NCBI GenBank assembly: GCA_011390985.1 | Contig: JAABRJ010000005.1 | Coordinates: 1-8,204 of the forward strand | DNA: 8,204 bases | Reading direction: 5' to 3' | Source: Desulfobacteraceae bacterium | GTDB lineage: Bacteria > Desulfobacterota > Desulfobacteria > Desulfobacterales > JAABRJ01 | Part shown: piece by piece, positions 1 to 6,304 of the stretch | Numbering within the stretch: the first letter of the stretch is position 1 | Layout of the letters: each line of letters starts with the position of its first letter | Program-made: the position numbers and the translations under genes | Notes under the pieces: generated by a model | Seen by the model: only the letters and a program-made list of their open reading frames with translations | Database searches by the model: none | What the model was told of the DNA's origin: nothing

Positions 1-162
1 AAGGAGGAGTTGCTGCTCCCCCAGGAAACGCTCAACCGGGTCTGGATCCTGCGGAAGCTCCTCTCGTCATTGAATCCTATTGACAGCCTTGAATTTTTGC
101 TCGATAAGATGAGTGGTACGAAGGATAATAAACAATTTATGGACTCGATGAACGCCAGATGA
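1..162 (+). CDS. rho: Transcription termination factor Rho, C-terminal end (partial)
   Basis: Frame 1 is open from the first base to a TGA at 160-162 and encodes 53 residues matching the extreme C-terminus of Rho. It begins KEELLLPQETLNRVWILRKL, continues with the NPIDSLEFLLDKM stretch, then a TKDN segment and the tail QFMDSMNAR, parallel to the MEFLINKL...TK...F..MM ending of enterobacterial Rho. Rho is the hexameric RNA-dependent ATPase/helicase that ends transcription of untranslated RNA. The RNA-binding and Walker motifs lie outside the window, so integrity of the full gene cannot be judged. The stop is 16 bp from rpmE, and the TGA overlaps the rpmE ribosome-binding sequence, which suggests one transcript. 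rho-rpmE adjacency is common in bacteria. Confidence 0.92.
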   Translation, partial: KEELLLPQETLNRVWILRKLLSSLNPIDSLEFLLDKMSGTKDNKQFMDSMNAR

Positions 163-178
163 GGAGGATCTGAATCAC

Positions 179-394
179 ATGAAAAGCGGAATTCATCCCG
201 ATTACAAAGAAACCGTCATTCGTTGCGCCTGCGGCAACGAAATGACCGTCGGTTCCACCAAATCCGATATCAGTGTTGAAATCTGTTCCCAGTGCCACCC
301 TTTCTTCACCGGAAAGCAGAAGCTGGTCGACACCGCCGGACGGATCGAGCGTTTCCGCAGAAAGTACGCCAAGTTTCAGCAAAACGACAAGTAA
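179..394 (+). CDS. rpmE: 50S ribosomal protein L31 (zinc-binding type)
   Basis: A 71-residue protein of normal L31 length. It starts MKSGIHPDYKE, the usual L31 opening, and carries the zinc-binding cysteine set of the C+ type: C16 and C18 (CAC), then C36 and C39 (CSQC), followed by HPFFTGKQK, a strongly conserved L31 segment. L31 sits on the 50S subunit and helps bridge the two subunits. All four cysteines are present, so this is the zinc-containing paralogue rather than the zinc-independent form used under zinc starvation. A GAGGAGG Shine-Dalgarno at 161-167 lies 11 nt before the ATG. The gene follows rho by 16 bp, and a terminator-like hairpin follows it. Confidence 0.96.
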   Translation: MKSGIHPDYKETVIRCACGNEMTVGSTKSDISVEICSQCHPFFTGKQKLVDTAGRIERFRRKYAKFQQNDK

Positions 395-422
395 TCTCGC
401 CCACCGTCTGACCGGAAGGTTG

Positions 423-467
423 AAATAGTTGAATCGGTTTGATTTTTCAGACCATTCAACTATTTTC
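423..467 (+). terminator. Hairpin after rpmE, possible intrinsic terminator
   Basis: Positions 423-434 are perfectly complementary to 454-465 (12 bp). The stem continues inward after one bulged C (435) with 436-441 pairing 448-453 (one G-U), leaving a six-base loop. The base of the stem is A/T-rich and runs into TATTTTC, a short and interrupted T-tract. This could terminate rho-rpmE transcripts. The weak T-tract makes a processing or 3'-stabilising hairpin an alternative. Confidence 0.5.
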
Positions 468-489
468 ATGTTGGGCTTTTTGAAGTCAG

Positions 490-523
490 GCGCCGGGCCC
501 GGAATTTGGGCCCTGGCAGGCGC
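490..523 (+). repeat. GC-rich inverted repeat between rpmE and prfA
   Basis: GGGCCC at 495-500 pairs with GGGCCC at 508-513 across a seven-base loop (501-507). The stem extends through 492-494 with 515-517 past a single bulged T, or alternatively 490-494 with 519-523. No T-run follows on either strand, so it is not a standard intrinsic terminator. With the hairpin at 423-467 it is the only structure I see in the 203-bp gap 395-597. No convincing promoter for prfA is visible there. Confidence 0.5.
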
Positions 524-597
524 AAAATGCAACAAAAAAATCGCCTTACGCGGATCGGGTTTAAACAGCACCGGTCAAACAGGGTAGTTTAAAGGCC

Positions 598-1707
598 ATG
601 TTCAGCAGATTAAAAGGGGTTGAAGAGCGGTTTTTGGAGATCGAAAAACGTCTCAGTGACCCCGAGAGCGTCAACGACCGCCTTGCCTATCAGAAAATTG
701 TTCGGGAGCACGCCGAGCTGAATAAGATCGTAGCCGCTTTTCGTCTCCACCGGCAAACGGTTAAAGAATTGGCGGACAGCAACGAACTGCTGCGCGACGG
801 GGACCCGGGCATAAAAGAGCTTGCGCGCGACGAGATCCACGCGCTGATGACCGCCAAGGAAGAGTTGGAGGCGGAGCTGAAGAAGCTCCTGATGCCCAAA
901 GACCCCAACGATGAAAAGAACGTTCTGATTGAAATCCGGGCTGGCACCGGCGGCGAGGAGGCCGGTCTGTTTGCCGGAGACCTCTATAAAATGTACTCCC
1001 GCTACGCGGAGAGCAAGGGATGGCGGATCGAGGTGATGACCCACCACGCCGCCGGCGCCGGCGGGCTGAAGGAGGTCATTGCCATGATCCAGGGCCATGG
1101 CGCCTTCAGCCGCCTTAAATTTGAAAGCGGGACGCACCGGGTTCAGCGCGTGCCCACCACCGAGACCCAGGGGCGGATCCACACGTCGGCGGTTACCGTT
1201 GCGGTTTTGCCCGAAGCCGAGGAGGTCGAGGTTCACATCGAGCCCGGCGACCTCAAGGTGGATGTCTACCGTTCCACCGGCCCGGGCGGGCAATCCGTGA
1301 ACACGACCGATTCGGCGGTCCGCATCACCCACCTGCCAACTGGCCTGGTGGTCACCTGCCAGGATGAAAAATCCCAGCTGAAAAATAAAAACAAGGCCTT
1401 GAAGGTGCTGCGGGCGCGTCTGTATGACCAGATGATCCGGGAGCAGAATGAAAAACGCTCGGAAACCCGCAAAAGCCAGATCGGATCGGGAGACCGCAGC
1501 GAACGAATTCGGACCTACAATTTTCCCCAGGGCCGGGTGACCGACCATCGCATCGGGCTGACGCTCTACAGGCTCGAGAGTATCCTGCAGGGGGAAATCG
1601 ATGAGATCATAGACGAGTTGGTCACCTTCTACCAAGCTCAGGCGCTTAAGAATGCAGACACAGGCTACACCCCCACCATCGGCCGGGCAACCGCCCCGGG
1701 AAGCTAA
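598..1707 (+). CDS. prfA: Peptide chain release factor 1 (RF1)
   Basis: A 369-residue class I release factor that reads UAA/UAG stop codons and triggers peptide release. The N-terminal helical domain covers about 1-105. The codon-recognition tripeptide is P186-T187-T188 in VQRVPTTETQGRIHTSA; the PxT form identifies RF1 rather than RF2, which uses SPF. The catalytic GGQ is G230-G231-Q232 in STGPGGQSVNTTDSAVR. The start MFSRLKGVEERFLEIEKRL aligns with the usual RF1 opening, although the Shine-Dalgarno is poor: AAAGG sits only 2 nt from the ATG and AGGG at 581-584 is 13 nt away. The C-terminus is a few residues longer than the usual roughly 355-360, and the extra tail is encoded in the region overlapping prmC. 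The GGQ glutamine is the substrate of PrmC, encoded next. Confidence 0.97.
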   Translation: MFSRLKGVEERFLEIEKRLSDPESVNDRLAYQKIVREHAELNKIVAAFRLHRQTVKELADSNELLRDGDPGIKELARDEIHALMTAKEELEAELKKLLMPKDPNDEKNVLIEIRAGTGGEEAGLFAGDLYKMYSRYAESKGWRIEVMTHHAAGAGGLKEVIAMIQGHGAFSRLKFESGTHRVQRVPTTETQGRIHTSAVTVAVLPEAEEVEVHIEPGDLKVDVYRSTGPGGQSVNTTDSAVRITHLPTGLVVTCQDEKSQLKNKNKALKVLRARLYDQMIREQNEKRSETRKSQIGSGDRSERIRTYNFPQGRVTDHRIGLTLYRLESILQGEIDEIIDELVTFYQAQALKNADTGYTPTIGRATAPGS

Positions 1708-2590
1708 CTGGACCATACTGAAACTGCTCGCATGGACCACGTCTTTTTTCAAGTCCCACGGAATCGAATCCCCCCGCGCTGATGCTGAAATTCTTCTGGC
1801 CCATACCCTCGGCAGCGAGCGTATCGCACTTTACACTCACCATGACCAGCCGCTAAACCCGGATGAGCTTTCACGCTTCAAAGCGCTCATCAAACGGCGT
1901 GCCGGCCGCGAGCCGGTGGCCTATATTGTCGGCCAGAAGGGGTTCTGGTCCCTTGAGCTTGTGGTAACACCGGCGGTTCTGATTCCCCGGCCCGAAACCG
2001 AATGCCTGGTTGAAAAGGCCCTTCAATTTTTACCGTGCGACGTCGCGCCAAGTCCCCTTCGGGTTCTCGAGTTGGGGACCGGCTCCGGCGCCATCGTTCT
2101 GGCGCTGGCCAAAGAGCGGCCCGCTCACCGGTTCTATGCTCTCGACCGCTCGTCGGCGGCGCTGACAGTTGCCCGGCGCAACGCGCGCCGCGCCGGCCTC
2201 GACGGCCGCATCTGTTTCTGGGTCGCGGATTGGGTCGATTCCTTGCGGCCCGGCGGGCCGCTGTTCGATCTGATCGTCTCCAACCCCCCTTACATTCGCG
2301 CCGGAGATATCGCGGGTCTACAACCCGAAATTGGTCGCTTCGAACCGCGGCAGGCTCTCGACGGCGGTCCGGACGGGCTTCAGGACCTGCACCGGATCAT
2401 CCGCCAGAGCCCACCTTTCCTGGCACCGGGAGGGCGGCTTTTCCTGGAAATCGGCTGGGATCAGGCAAAGGCGCTGGCGGCGCTGGCAGCCGACTGCGGG
2501 CTGTATGAGGAATCAGCCGTTTTTCAGGATTACAGCGGGCTGGATCGGGTGCTGCTATTGAGAAAAAATAGATTGCGGTCTGGTTTCTAA
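1652..2590 (+). CDS. prmC: Release factor glutamine-N5 methyltransferase
   Basis: A 312-residue SAM-dependent methyltransferase that modifies the GGQ glutamine of RF1 and RF2 and so raises release efficiency. A helical N-terminal domain (about 20-105) contains the GREPVAYIVGQKGFW signature. The Rossmann methyltransferase domain follows, with motif I LELGTGSGAIVLALA around 139-153, acidic D165 in the YALDRS strand, and the catalytic NPPY at 211-214 (DLIVSNPPYIRAGDI), which holds the target amide. The ATG at 1652 lies inside prfA, a 56-bp overlap. I see no ATG, GTG or TTG start in this frame between it and the conserved WTILKLLAWT segment, so the overlap appears genuine, although the first ~18 residues are proline-rich and poorly conserved. 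Only a weak purine stretch precedes the start, consistent with translational coupling to prfA. Confidence 0.95.
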   Translation: MQTQATPPPSAGQPPREANWTILKLLAWTTSFFKSHGIESPRADAEILLAHTLGSERIALYTHHDQPLNPDELSRFKALIKRRAGREPVAYIVGQKGFWSLELVVTPAVLIPRPETECLVEKALQFLPCDVAPSPLRVLELGTGSGAIVLALAKERPAHRFYALDRSSAALTVARRNARRAGLDGRICFWVADWVDSLRPGGPLFDLIVSNPPYIRAGDIAGLQPEIGRFEPRQALDGGPDGLQDLHRIIRQSPPFLAPGGRLFLEIGWDQAKALAALAADCGLYEESAVFQDYSGLDRVLLLRKNRLRSGF

Positions 2591-2645
2591 TTTGTTAGTA
2601 AGAAAAGATTTTTTAATACGCACGTCGGTTGACTCTTTTTCGGGT

Positions 2646-2669
2646 GCTTTCAACCAGTTCGGTGAAAGC
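2646..2669 (+). promoter_or_regulatory. Hairpin in rpsB leader, candidate S2 autoregulatory element
   Basis: GCTTTC (2646-2651) pairs with GAAAGC (2664-2669). After one bulged A, ACC (2653-2655) pairs with GGT (2661-2663), leaving a five-base loop: nine base pairs in 24 nt. No T-run follows, so it is not a terminator. It lies 56 nt before the rpsB start codon, where S2 represses its own mRNA in enterobacteria. I did not find a sequence match to that known element, so the function is inferred from position. Confidence 0.4.
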
Positions 2670-2712
2670 CGAAATCGAGGGTGATGCCGGCGGTGGACCC
2701 AACCCAACAGAC

Positions 2713-2719
2713 AAGGAGA
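2713..2719 (+). promoter_or_regulatory. Ribosome-binding site that fixes the rpsB start
   Basis: AAGGAGA with 6-7 nt spacing to the ATG at 2726. It supports that ATG over the in-frame GTG at 2681, which would add 15 residues not seen in S2 proteins. Confidence 0.85.
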
Positions 2720-2725
2720 AAGAAC

Positions 2726-3619
2726 ATGGCGTATGTCACAATGAAGGAACTGCTGGAGGCCGGCGTGCATTTCGGCCATCAGACCAAACGCTGGAACCCG
2801 AAGATGAAGCCCTATATCTTCGGCGCTCGCAATGGGATCTATATTATCGATCTGCAAAAAACGGTTCGTATGTTCAAGAATGCCTATGACTTTGTGGCCG
2901 ACACGGTTGCCAAGGGCAAGTCCGTGCTGTTTGTCGGGACCAAGAAGCAGGCCCGCGACGCCATCTACGAAGAGGCCAACCGCTGTGAAATGTATTACGT
3001 CCACAACCGCTGGTTGGGCGGCATGATGACCAATTTCCAGACCATCAAGCAGAGCATCGACCGTTTGAACTACCTCAACAATATCGAAAACGACGGTACA
3101 ATCAATCTGTTTCCCAAAAAGGAGCGCTTGAAGCTCGGCAAGGAAAGAGCCAAGCTGGACAGCAATTTAGGCGGCATCCGGTTGATGAAATCGCTTCCAG
3201 GGGCTTTGTTCGTGGTCGATCCCAAGAACGAGGCGATCGCGATCAAGGAAGGGCGCCGTTTGGGCATCCCGATCGTTGCGATTGTCGACACCAACTGCAA
3301 TCCCGATGATATTGACTACCTCATTCCCGGCAACGATGACGCCATTCGCTCCATTCGGCTGATTTCCTCCCGGATTGCGGATGCCTGTGAGCAGGGCCGC
3401 AAGCGGTTTGAAGAAAAACAGCAGGCCGAAGCCGACAAGGCGGTGGTGGAAGAGGTTGCTCCGGTTGCGGGAGTGGCGCTGCAGCCGGGTGAGCGCAAGA
3501 TCATTGCCGATGGTTCGGCGGGGCCGGTTGTTGAAGTCATTCGCAAAGCCGCCGGTCCGGCCGCCGGCGAAGCGGCACCCGAGAGTGGCGCGAGCGGCGA
3601 AACCAGCGAAAAAGAATAG
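2726..3619 (+). CDS. rpsB: 30S ribosomal protein S2
   Basis: A 297-residue S2, a late-assembling protein on the back of the 30S subunit. The start MAYVTMKELLEAGVHFGHQT is the classical S2 opening with a strong Shine-Dalgarno; the longer reading from GTG 2681 is rejected. Conserved blocks are RWNPKMKPYIFGARNGIYI (22-40), LFVGTKKQA (68-76), HNRWLGGMMTNF (93-104), a coiled-coil-prone charged segment (106-148), FVVDPKNE (162-169), GIPIVAIVDTNCNPD (180-194) and IPGNDDAIRSI (200-210). From about 229 a low-complexity Ala/Glu/Pro/Gly tail of some 69 residues follows, longer than in E. coli S2 (241 residues in total) but of a kind seen in other bacteria. First gene of the rpsB-tsf-pyrH-frr cluster, with tsf 17 bp downstream. 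Confidence 0.97.
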   Translation: MAYVTMKELLEAGVHFGHQTKRWNPKMKPYIFGARNGIYIIDLQKTVRMFKNAYDFVADTVAKGKSVLFVGTKKQARDAIYEEANRCEMYYVHNRWLGGMMTNFQTIKQSIDRLNYLNNIENDGTINLFPKKERLKLGKERAKLDSNLGGIRLMKSLPGALFVVDPKNEAIAIKEGRRLGIPIVAIVDTNCNPDDIDYLIPGNDDAIRSIRLISSRIADACEQGRKRFEEKQQAEADKAVVEEVAPVAGVALQPGERKIIADGSAGPVVEVIRKAAGPAAGEAAPESGASGETSEKE

Positions 3620-3636
3620 ACGAGGAGAGAGCGACG

Positions 3637-4233
3637 ATGGCAGCGATAAGTGCGCAACTGGTAAAAGAACTCCGTGAAAAAACCGGGGTTGGCATGATGG
3701 ATTGCAAGAAAGCCCTCGCCGAAAGCGGCGGAGACATGGAAAAAGCGGTTGAATTTCTGAGAAAAAAGGGGCTGGCCACCGCTCAAAAGCGGGCCGGTCG
3801 GGCAACTTCCGAAGGAATTGTCCAGTCCTACATCCATATGGGCGGCAAAATCGGTGTTCTCGTGGAGGTCAACTGCGAGTCTGACTTCGTGGCGAAGAAT
3901 GAAGATTTTCAGGGATTCGCCAAAAACATCGCCATGCATATCGCCGCCACCAACCCGGTGGGCATCGCCCCTGAAGACGTGCCTGCGGACGTCGTCGCAA
4001 CAGAGATGGAAATCTACCGCGGGCAGGCCCAGGAAATGGGCAAACCGGAAAAGATGCTCGACAAGATCGCCGAAGGTAAAATGGCCAAGTTTTTCAAGGA
4101 CAACTGCCTGCTGAATCAGCCCTACGTGCGCGATCCGAACCTCACCATCGCAGACCTGCTCAATGAAACCATCGCCAAAATCGGTGAGAATATTTCCATC
4201 CGGCGCTTTGCACGTTTCCAGATAGGAGATTAG
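3637..4233 (+). CDS. tsf: Translation elongation factor Ts
   Basis: A 198-residue guanine-nucleotide exchange factor that releases GDP from EF-Tu. The N-terminal UBA-like domain (about 1-55) includes LVKELREKTGVGMMDCKKAL. The core contains VNCESDFVAKNEDF (78-91), where D83-F84 match the TDFV motif whose Asp-Phe pair contacts EF-Tu; the usual Thr is Ser here. The C-terminal part has QPYVRDPNLTI (161-171) and ends with IGENISIRRFARF. The protein is the short type: E. coli EF-Ts is about 283 residues, with a second core subdomain and a coiled-coil insertion, and here the middle is compact. GAGGAG at 3622-3627 with 9-nt spacing supports the ATG. The gene lies 17 bp after rpsB and 5 bp before pyrH. 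Confidence 0.97.
   Translation: MAAISAQLVKELREKTGVGMMDCKKALAESGGDMEKAVEFLRKKGLATAQKRAGRATSEGIVQSYIHMGGKIGVLVEVNCESDFVAKNEDFQGFAKNIAMHIAATNPVGIAPEDVPADVVATEMEIYRGQAQEMGKPEKMLDKIAEGKMAKFFKDNCLLNQPYVRDPNLTIADLLNETIAKIGENISIRRFARFQIGD
4224..4228 (+). promoter_or_regulatory. Ribosome-binding site for pyrH inside the tsf 3' end
   Basis: AGGAG lies in the last codons of tsf, 10 nt before GTG 4239 and 13 nt before the adjacent in-frame GTG 4242. The spacing favours the first GTG. The placement implies pyrH translation is coupled to termination on tsf. Confidence 0.7.
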
Positions 4234-4238
4234 CCCCT

Positions 4239-4955
4239 GTGGTGCATCCACAATACCGAAGAGTTCTTTTGAAACTCAGCGGCGAAGCCCTGATGGGTGA
4301 TCAGGGCTTCGGCATCAGTCCGGATATGCTGAAATATGTGGCCGAGGAGATCCAGTCGGTTTACGACATGGGGGTTGAACTGGCCATTGTGGTGGGCGGC
4401 GGCAATATCTTTCGAGGTGTTGCCGCCAGCTCATTTGACATGGACCGTGCCTCCGCCGATCACATGGGGATGCTGGCAACCGTCATCAACAGCTTGGCGC
4501 TGCAGGATGCACTGGACAAGCGCGGGGTGCAGACCCGGGTGCAGACGGCCATTTCGATGCATGAGGTCGCCGAGCCTTATATTCTCCGGCGGGCGGTGCG
4601 CCATCTCGAAAAAGGCCGGGTGGTGATTTTTGCGGCAGGCACCGGCAACCCCTACTTTACCACCGACACCGCGGCCGTTTTGCGAGCCCAGGAGATTCAC
4701 GCCGAGATTCTTTTCAAGGCCACTAGAGTCGACGGGATCTATGATGCGGATCCCGAAAAGAACAAGAACGCACGGTTTATCCCGGCGATTTCCTACATGC
4801 AGATCCTTGAAAAACAGCTGAATGTCATGGACATGACCGCCATCTCGCTGGCCATGGACAATCACCTGCCGCTGGTGGTCTTCAACCTCAAGACCTGCGG
4901 CAGTATCAAGCGGGCCATTTGTGGGGAAAAAATTGGAACCCGGATTGAAAACTGA
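4239..4955 (+). CDS. pyrH: Uridylate (UMP) kinase
   Basis: A 238-residue bacterial UMP kinase of the amino-acid kinase fold, hexameric in known members, converting UMP plus ATP to UDP in pyrimidine nucleotide synthesis. Motifs: RVLLKLSGEAL (8-18) with the phosphate-binding lysine K12, VVGGGNIFRG (51-60), a UMP-binding segment around DRASADHMGMLAT (69-81), AAGTGNPYFTTDTAA (132-146), FKATRVDGIYDADP (159-172) and LNVMDMTAISL (194-204). Start codon is GTG, with a second GTG immediately after it; the protein would start MVHPQYRR or MHPQYRR. Length is normal for the family. Lies 5 bp after tsf and 35 bp before frr in the conserved cluster. Confidence 0.96.
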   Translation: MVHPQYRRVLLKLSGEALMGDQGFGISPDMLKYVAEEIQSVYDMGVELAIVVGGGNIFRGVAASSFDMDRASADHMGMLATVINSLALQDALDKRGVQTRVQTAISMHEVAEPYILRRAVRHLEKGRVVIFAAGTGNPYFTTDTAAVLRAQEIHAEILFKATRVDGIYDADPEKNKNARFIPAISYMQILEKQLNVMDMTAISLAMDNHLPLVVFNLKTCGSIKRAICGEKIGTRIEN

Positions 4956-4990
4956 CGTCATTTTATGAGGGCTAGTTCAAGGGGGTCACT

Positions 4991-5548
4991 ATGATCGCGT
5001 CAACTTACCAAGAAACCCGTGAGCGCATGGTTAAAACCGTCGCCGCTTTGAAAAGCGAGTTCAAGAAAGTCCGCACCGGCCGCGCCTCCCTGGCCCTGCT
5101 TGACGGTATCCGGGTGGATTACTACGGCACGCCGACACCGCTCAACCAGATGGCGTCCTTGGCGGTTCCCGAAAGCCGTCTGATCACGATTCAGCCCTGG
5201 GACGTGTCGGTAATCAAGGAAATTGAAAAGGCCCTCTTGAAATCGGATTTGGGGCTGACCCCCTCTAACGACGGCAAGCTGATCCGCATTGCGATCCCAC
5301 CCTTAACGGAGGAGCGGCGCAAGGAACTGGTAAAGATCGTTCACAAGATGAGCGAGGAGCACAAGGTCGCCATTCGCAACATCCGCCGGGACGCCAACGA
5401 GCTCCTGAAGGGGTTTAAAAAGGACGGGGATATATCAGAAGACGAGGCTTTCAAGGCTCAGGATCAGGTTCAGAAGATCACCGACGATCATATCAAGCTG
5501 ATCGACGAGGTCTTTCAGGCAAAAGAAAAGGAAATTCTTGAATTCTAA
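4991..5548 (+). CDS. frr: Ribosome recycling factor
   Basis: A 185-residue RRF, which with EF-G splits the post-termination ribosome into subunits. Domain I is the three-helix bundle (residues 1-30 and about 105-185). Domain II (about 31-104) is the beta insertion after VRTGRASLALLDGI (27-40), with TPLNQMASLAVPE (49-61) and the IQPWD turn (67-71). The conserved arginines R129 and R132 are present in VAIRNIRRDAN and match the positions important in the E. coli protein. Length equals the family norm. AAGGGGG at 4979-4985 precedes the ATG by 5 nt. The last 11 bases overlap uppS. Acts directly after RF1, encoded in the same window. Confidence 0.97.
   Translation: MIASTYQETRERMVKTVAALKSEFKKVRTGRASLALLDGIRVDYYGTPTPLNQMASLAVPESRLITIQPWDVSVIKEIEKALLKSDLGLTPSNDGKLIRIAIPPLTEERRKELVKIVHKMSEEHKVAIRNIRRDANELLKGFKKDGDISEDEAFKAQDQVQKITDDHIKLIDEVFQAKEKEILEF
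5527..5532 (+). promoter_or_regulatory. Ribosome-binding site that supports the uppS TTG start
   Basis: AAAGGA within the last codons of frr, 5 nt before TTG 5538. It is the only good Shine-Dalgarno near the uppS N-terminus. The first in-frame ATG (5613) would delete part of the catalytic MDGNGRW motif region, so the TTG is preferred. Confidence 0.65.
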
Positions 5549-6302
5549 CCCGCCGCCCCCTGATCTGAGCGGTTTGGACCCTGCCAAACTTCCGATCCAC
5601 ATCGCCATCATCATGGATGGCAACGGCCGTTGGGCCAAGCGGCGGTTGCTCAACCGGGTCAAGGGCCATGAAAAGGGTGCCGATACCGTTCGAACCGTGG
5701 TTCGCACCTGCCGCCAAATCGGCATTCATTTCCTGACTCTTTATGCCTTTTCAACCGAAAACTGGCAGCGCCCCAAAGTGGAGGTGAGTGCGCTGATGAC
5801 GCTGCTCAAAAAATACATCGTTTCGGAAAAAAATGAACTGCATCAGCAGAATATCCGCATCAACGTCCTGGGTGAGATGGAGAGCCTGCCAGCGGATGTC
5901 CGAACGGCTCTGAACGATATCATTTCCCTGACGCGCAACAATGCCGCGATGACCGTCAATCTGGCCCTCAGCTACGGCGGGCGGGCGGAAATCGTCAAAA
6001 TGGTCCGGGAAATTGCGCTGGAAGTCCAGGCCGGCCGGCTGGCGCCGGAGGCCATCGATGCTGGGCTGGTGGCCCGTCACCTCTATACGGGGACGATGCC
6101 GGATCCGGACCTGCTGATCCGAACCAGCGGTGAGATGCGGATCAGCAATTTTCTTTTGTGGCAAATCGCGTATGCCGAAATTTTTGTCACCCCAACCTTA
6201 TGGCCGGACTTTGATCGGGAGGAATTTCTCGCTATTTTGCGCCAATACCAAGCGCGTGAACGGCGGTTCGGAAAAATCCCGGAAGCCTCGCCGCCCCAGT
6301 AA
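5538..6302 (+). CDS. uppS: Undecaprenyl diphosphate synthase (cis-prenyltransferase)
   Basis: A 254-residue cis-prenyltransferase that condenses isopentenyl diphosphate onto farnesyl diphosphate to make the C55 lipid carrier for peptidoglycan and other envelope polymers. Motifs: HIAIIMDGNGRWAKRR (21-36) with catalytic D27, GHEKGADTVR (43-52), LTLYAFSTENWQRP (67-79), NVLGEMESLP (109-118), LSYGGRAEI (144-152) and DPDLLIRTSGEMRISNFLLW (189-208) with the diphosphate-binding arginines, then AYAEIFVTPTLWPDF. The start is TTG at 5538, overlapping frr by 11 bp with its Shine-Dalgarno inside frr. The first 15 residues are proline-rich and unconserved, so a start at TTG 5574 cannot be fully excluded. 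cdsA begins 2 bp after the stop. Confidence 0.96.
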   Translation: MNSNPPPPDLSGLDPAKLPIHIAIIMDGNGRWAKRRLLNRVKGHEKGADTVRTVVRTCRQIGIHFLTLYAFSTENWQRPKVEVSALMTLLKKYIVSEKNELHQQNIRINVLGEMESLPADVRTALNDIISLTRNNAAMTVNLALSYGGRAEIVKMVREIALEVQAGRLAPEAIDAGLVARHLYTGTMPDPDLLIRTSGEMRISNFLLWQIAYAEIFVTPTLWPDFDREEFLAILRQYQARERRFGKIPEASPPQ

Positions 6303-6304
6303 GC

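Larger units (their letters stand above)
2591..2725 (+). promoter_or_regulatory. rpsB leader region (probable promoter and 5' UTR)
   Basis: This 135-bp gap between prmC and rpsB opens with an A/T-rich segment. A weak hairpin (around 2587-2598) followed by T6 at 2609-2614 could be a poor terminator for prmC. TTTAAT at 2612-2617 resembles a -10 box and TTGACT at 2629-2634 resembles a -35 box, but neither has a well-spaced partner, so no promoter can be fixed. Downstream are a clear hairpin (2646-2669) and the rpsB Shine-Dalgarno. Given the operon boundary here and the known promoter and S2 feedback site upstream of rpsB in Proteobacteria, a regulated promoter region is likely but inferred. Confidence 0.5.

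Noticed and set aside
137..571. Minus-strand open frame across rpmE and the following gap.
   Set aside because: It is antisense to rpmE and crosses both hairpins, and the composition has no protein-family features.
610..1752. Long minus-strand open frame (380 codons) opposite prfA.
   Set aside because: It is antisense to a clear RF1 gene, has no recognisable domain, and is explained by GC-rich codon bias.
2681..2725. N-terminal extension of S2 from GTG 2681.
   Set aside because: The extra 15 residues are not seen in S2 proteins, and the ATG at 2726 has a strong, well-spaced Shine-Dalgarno.
3877..3891. ESDFV instead of ETDFV in EF-Ts as a possible functional change.
   Set aside because: The Asp-Phe pair that contacts EF-Tu is intact and Thr to Ser is conservative, so it is probably neutral.
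3316..4251. Long minus-strand open frame (311 codons) opposite rpsB and tsf.
   Set aside because: It mirrors two well-conserved genes and ends in Ala/Ser/Pro low complexity, with no family resemblance.
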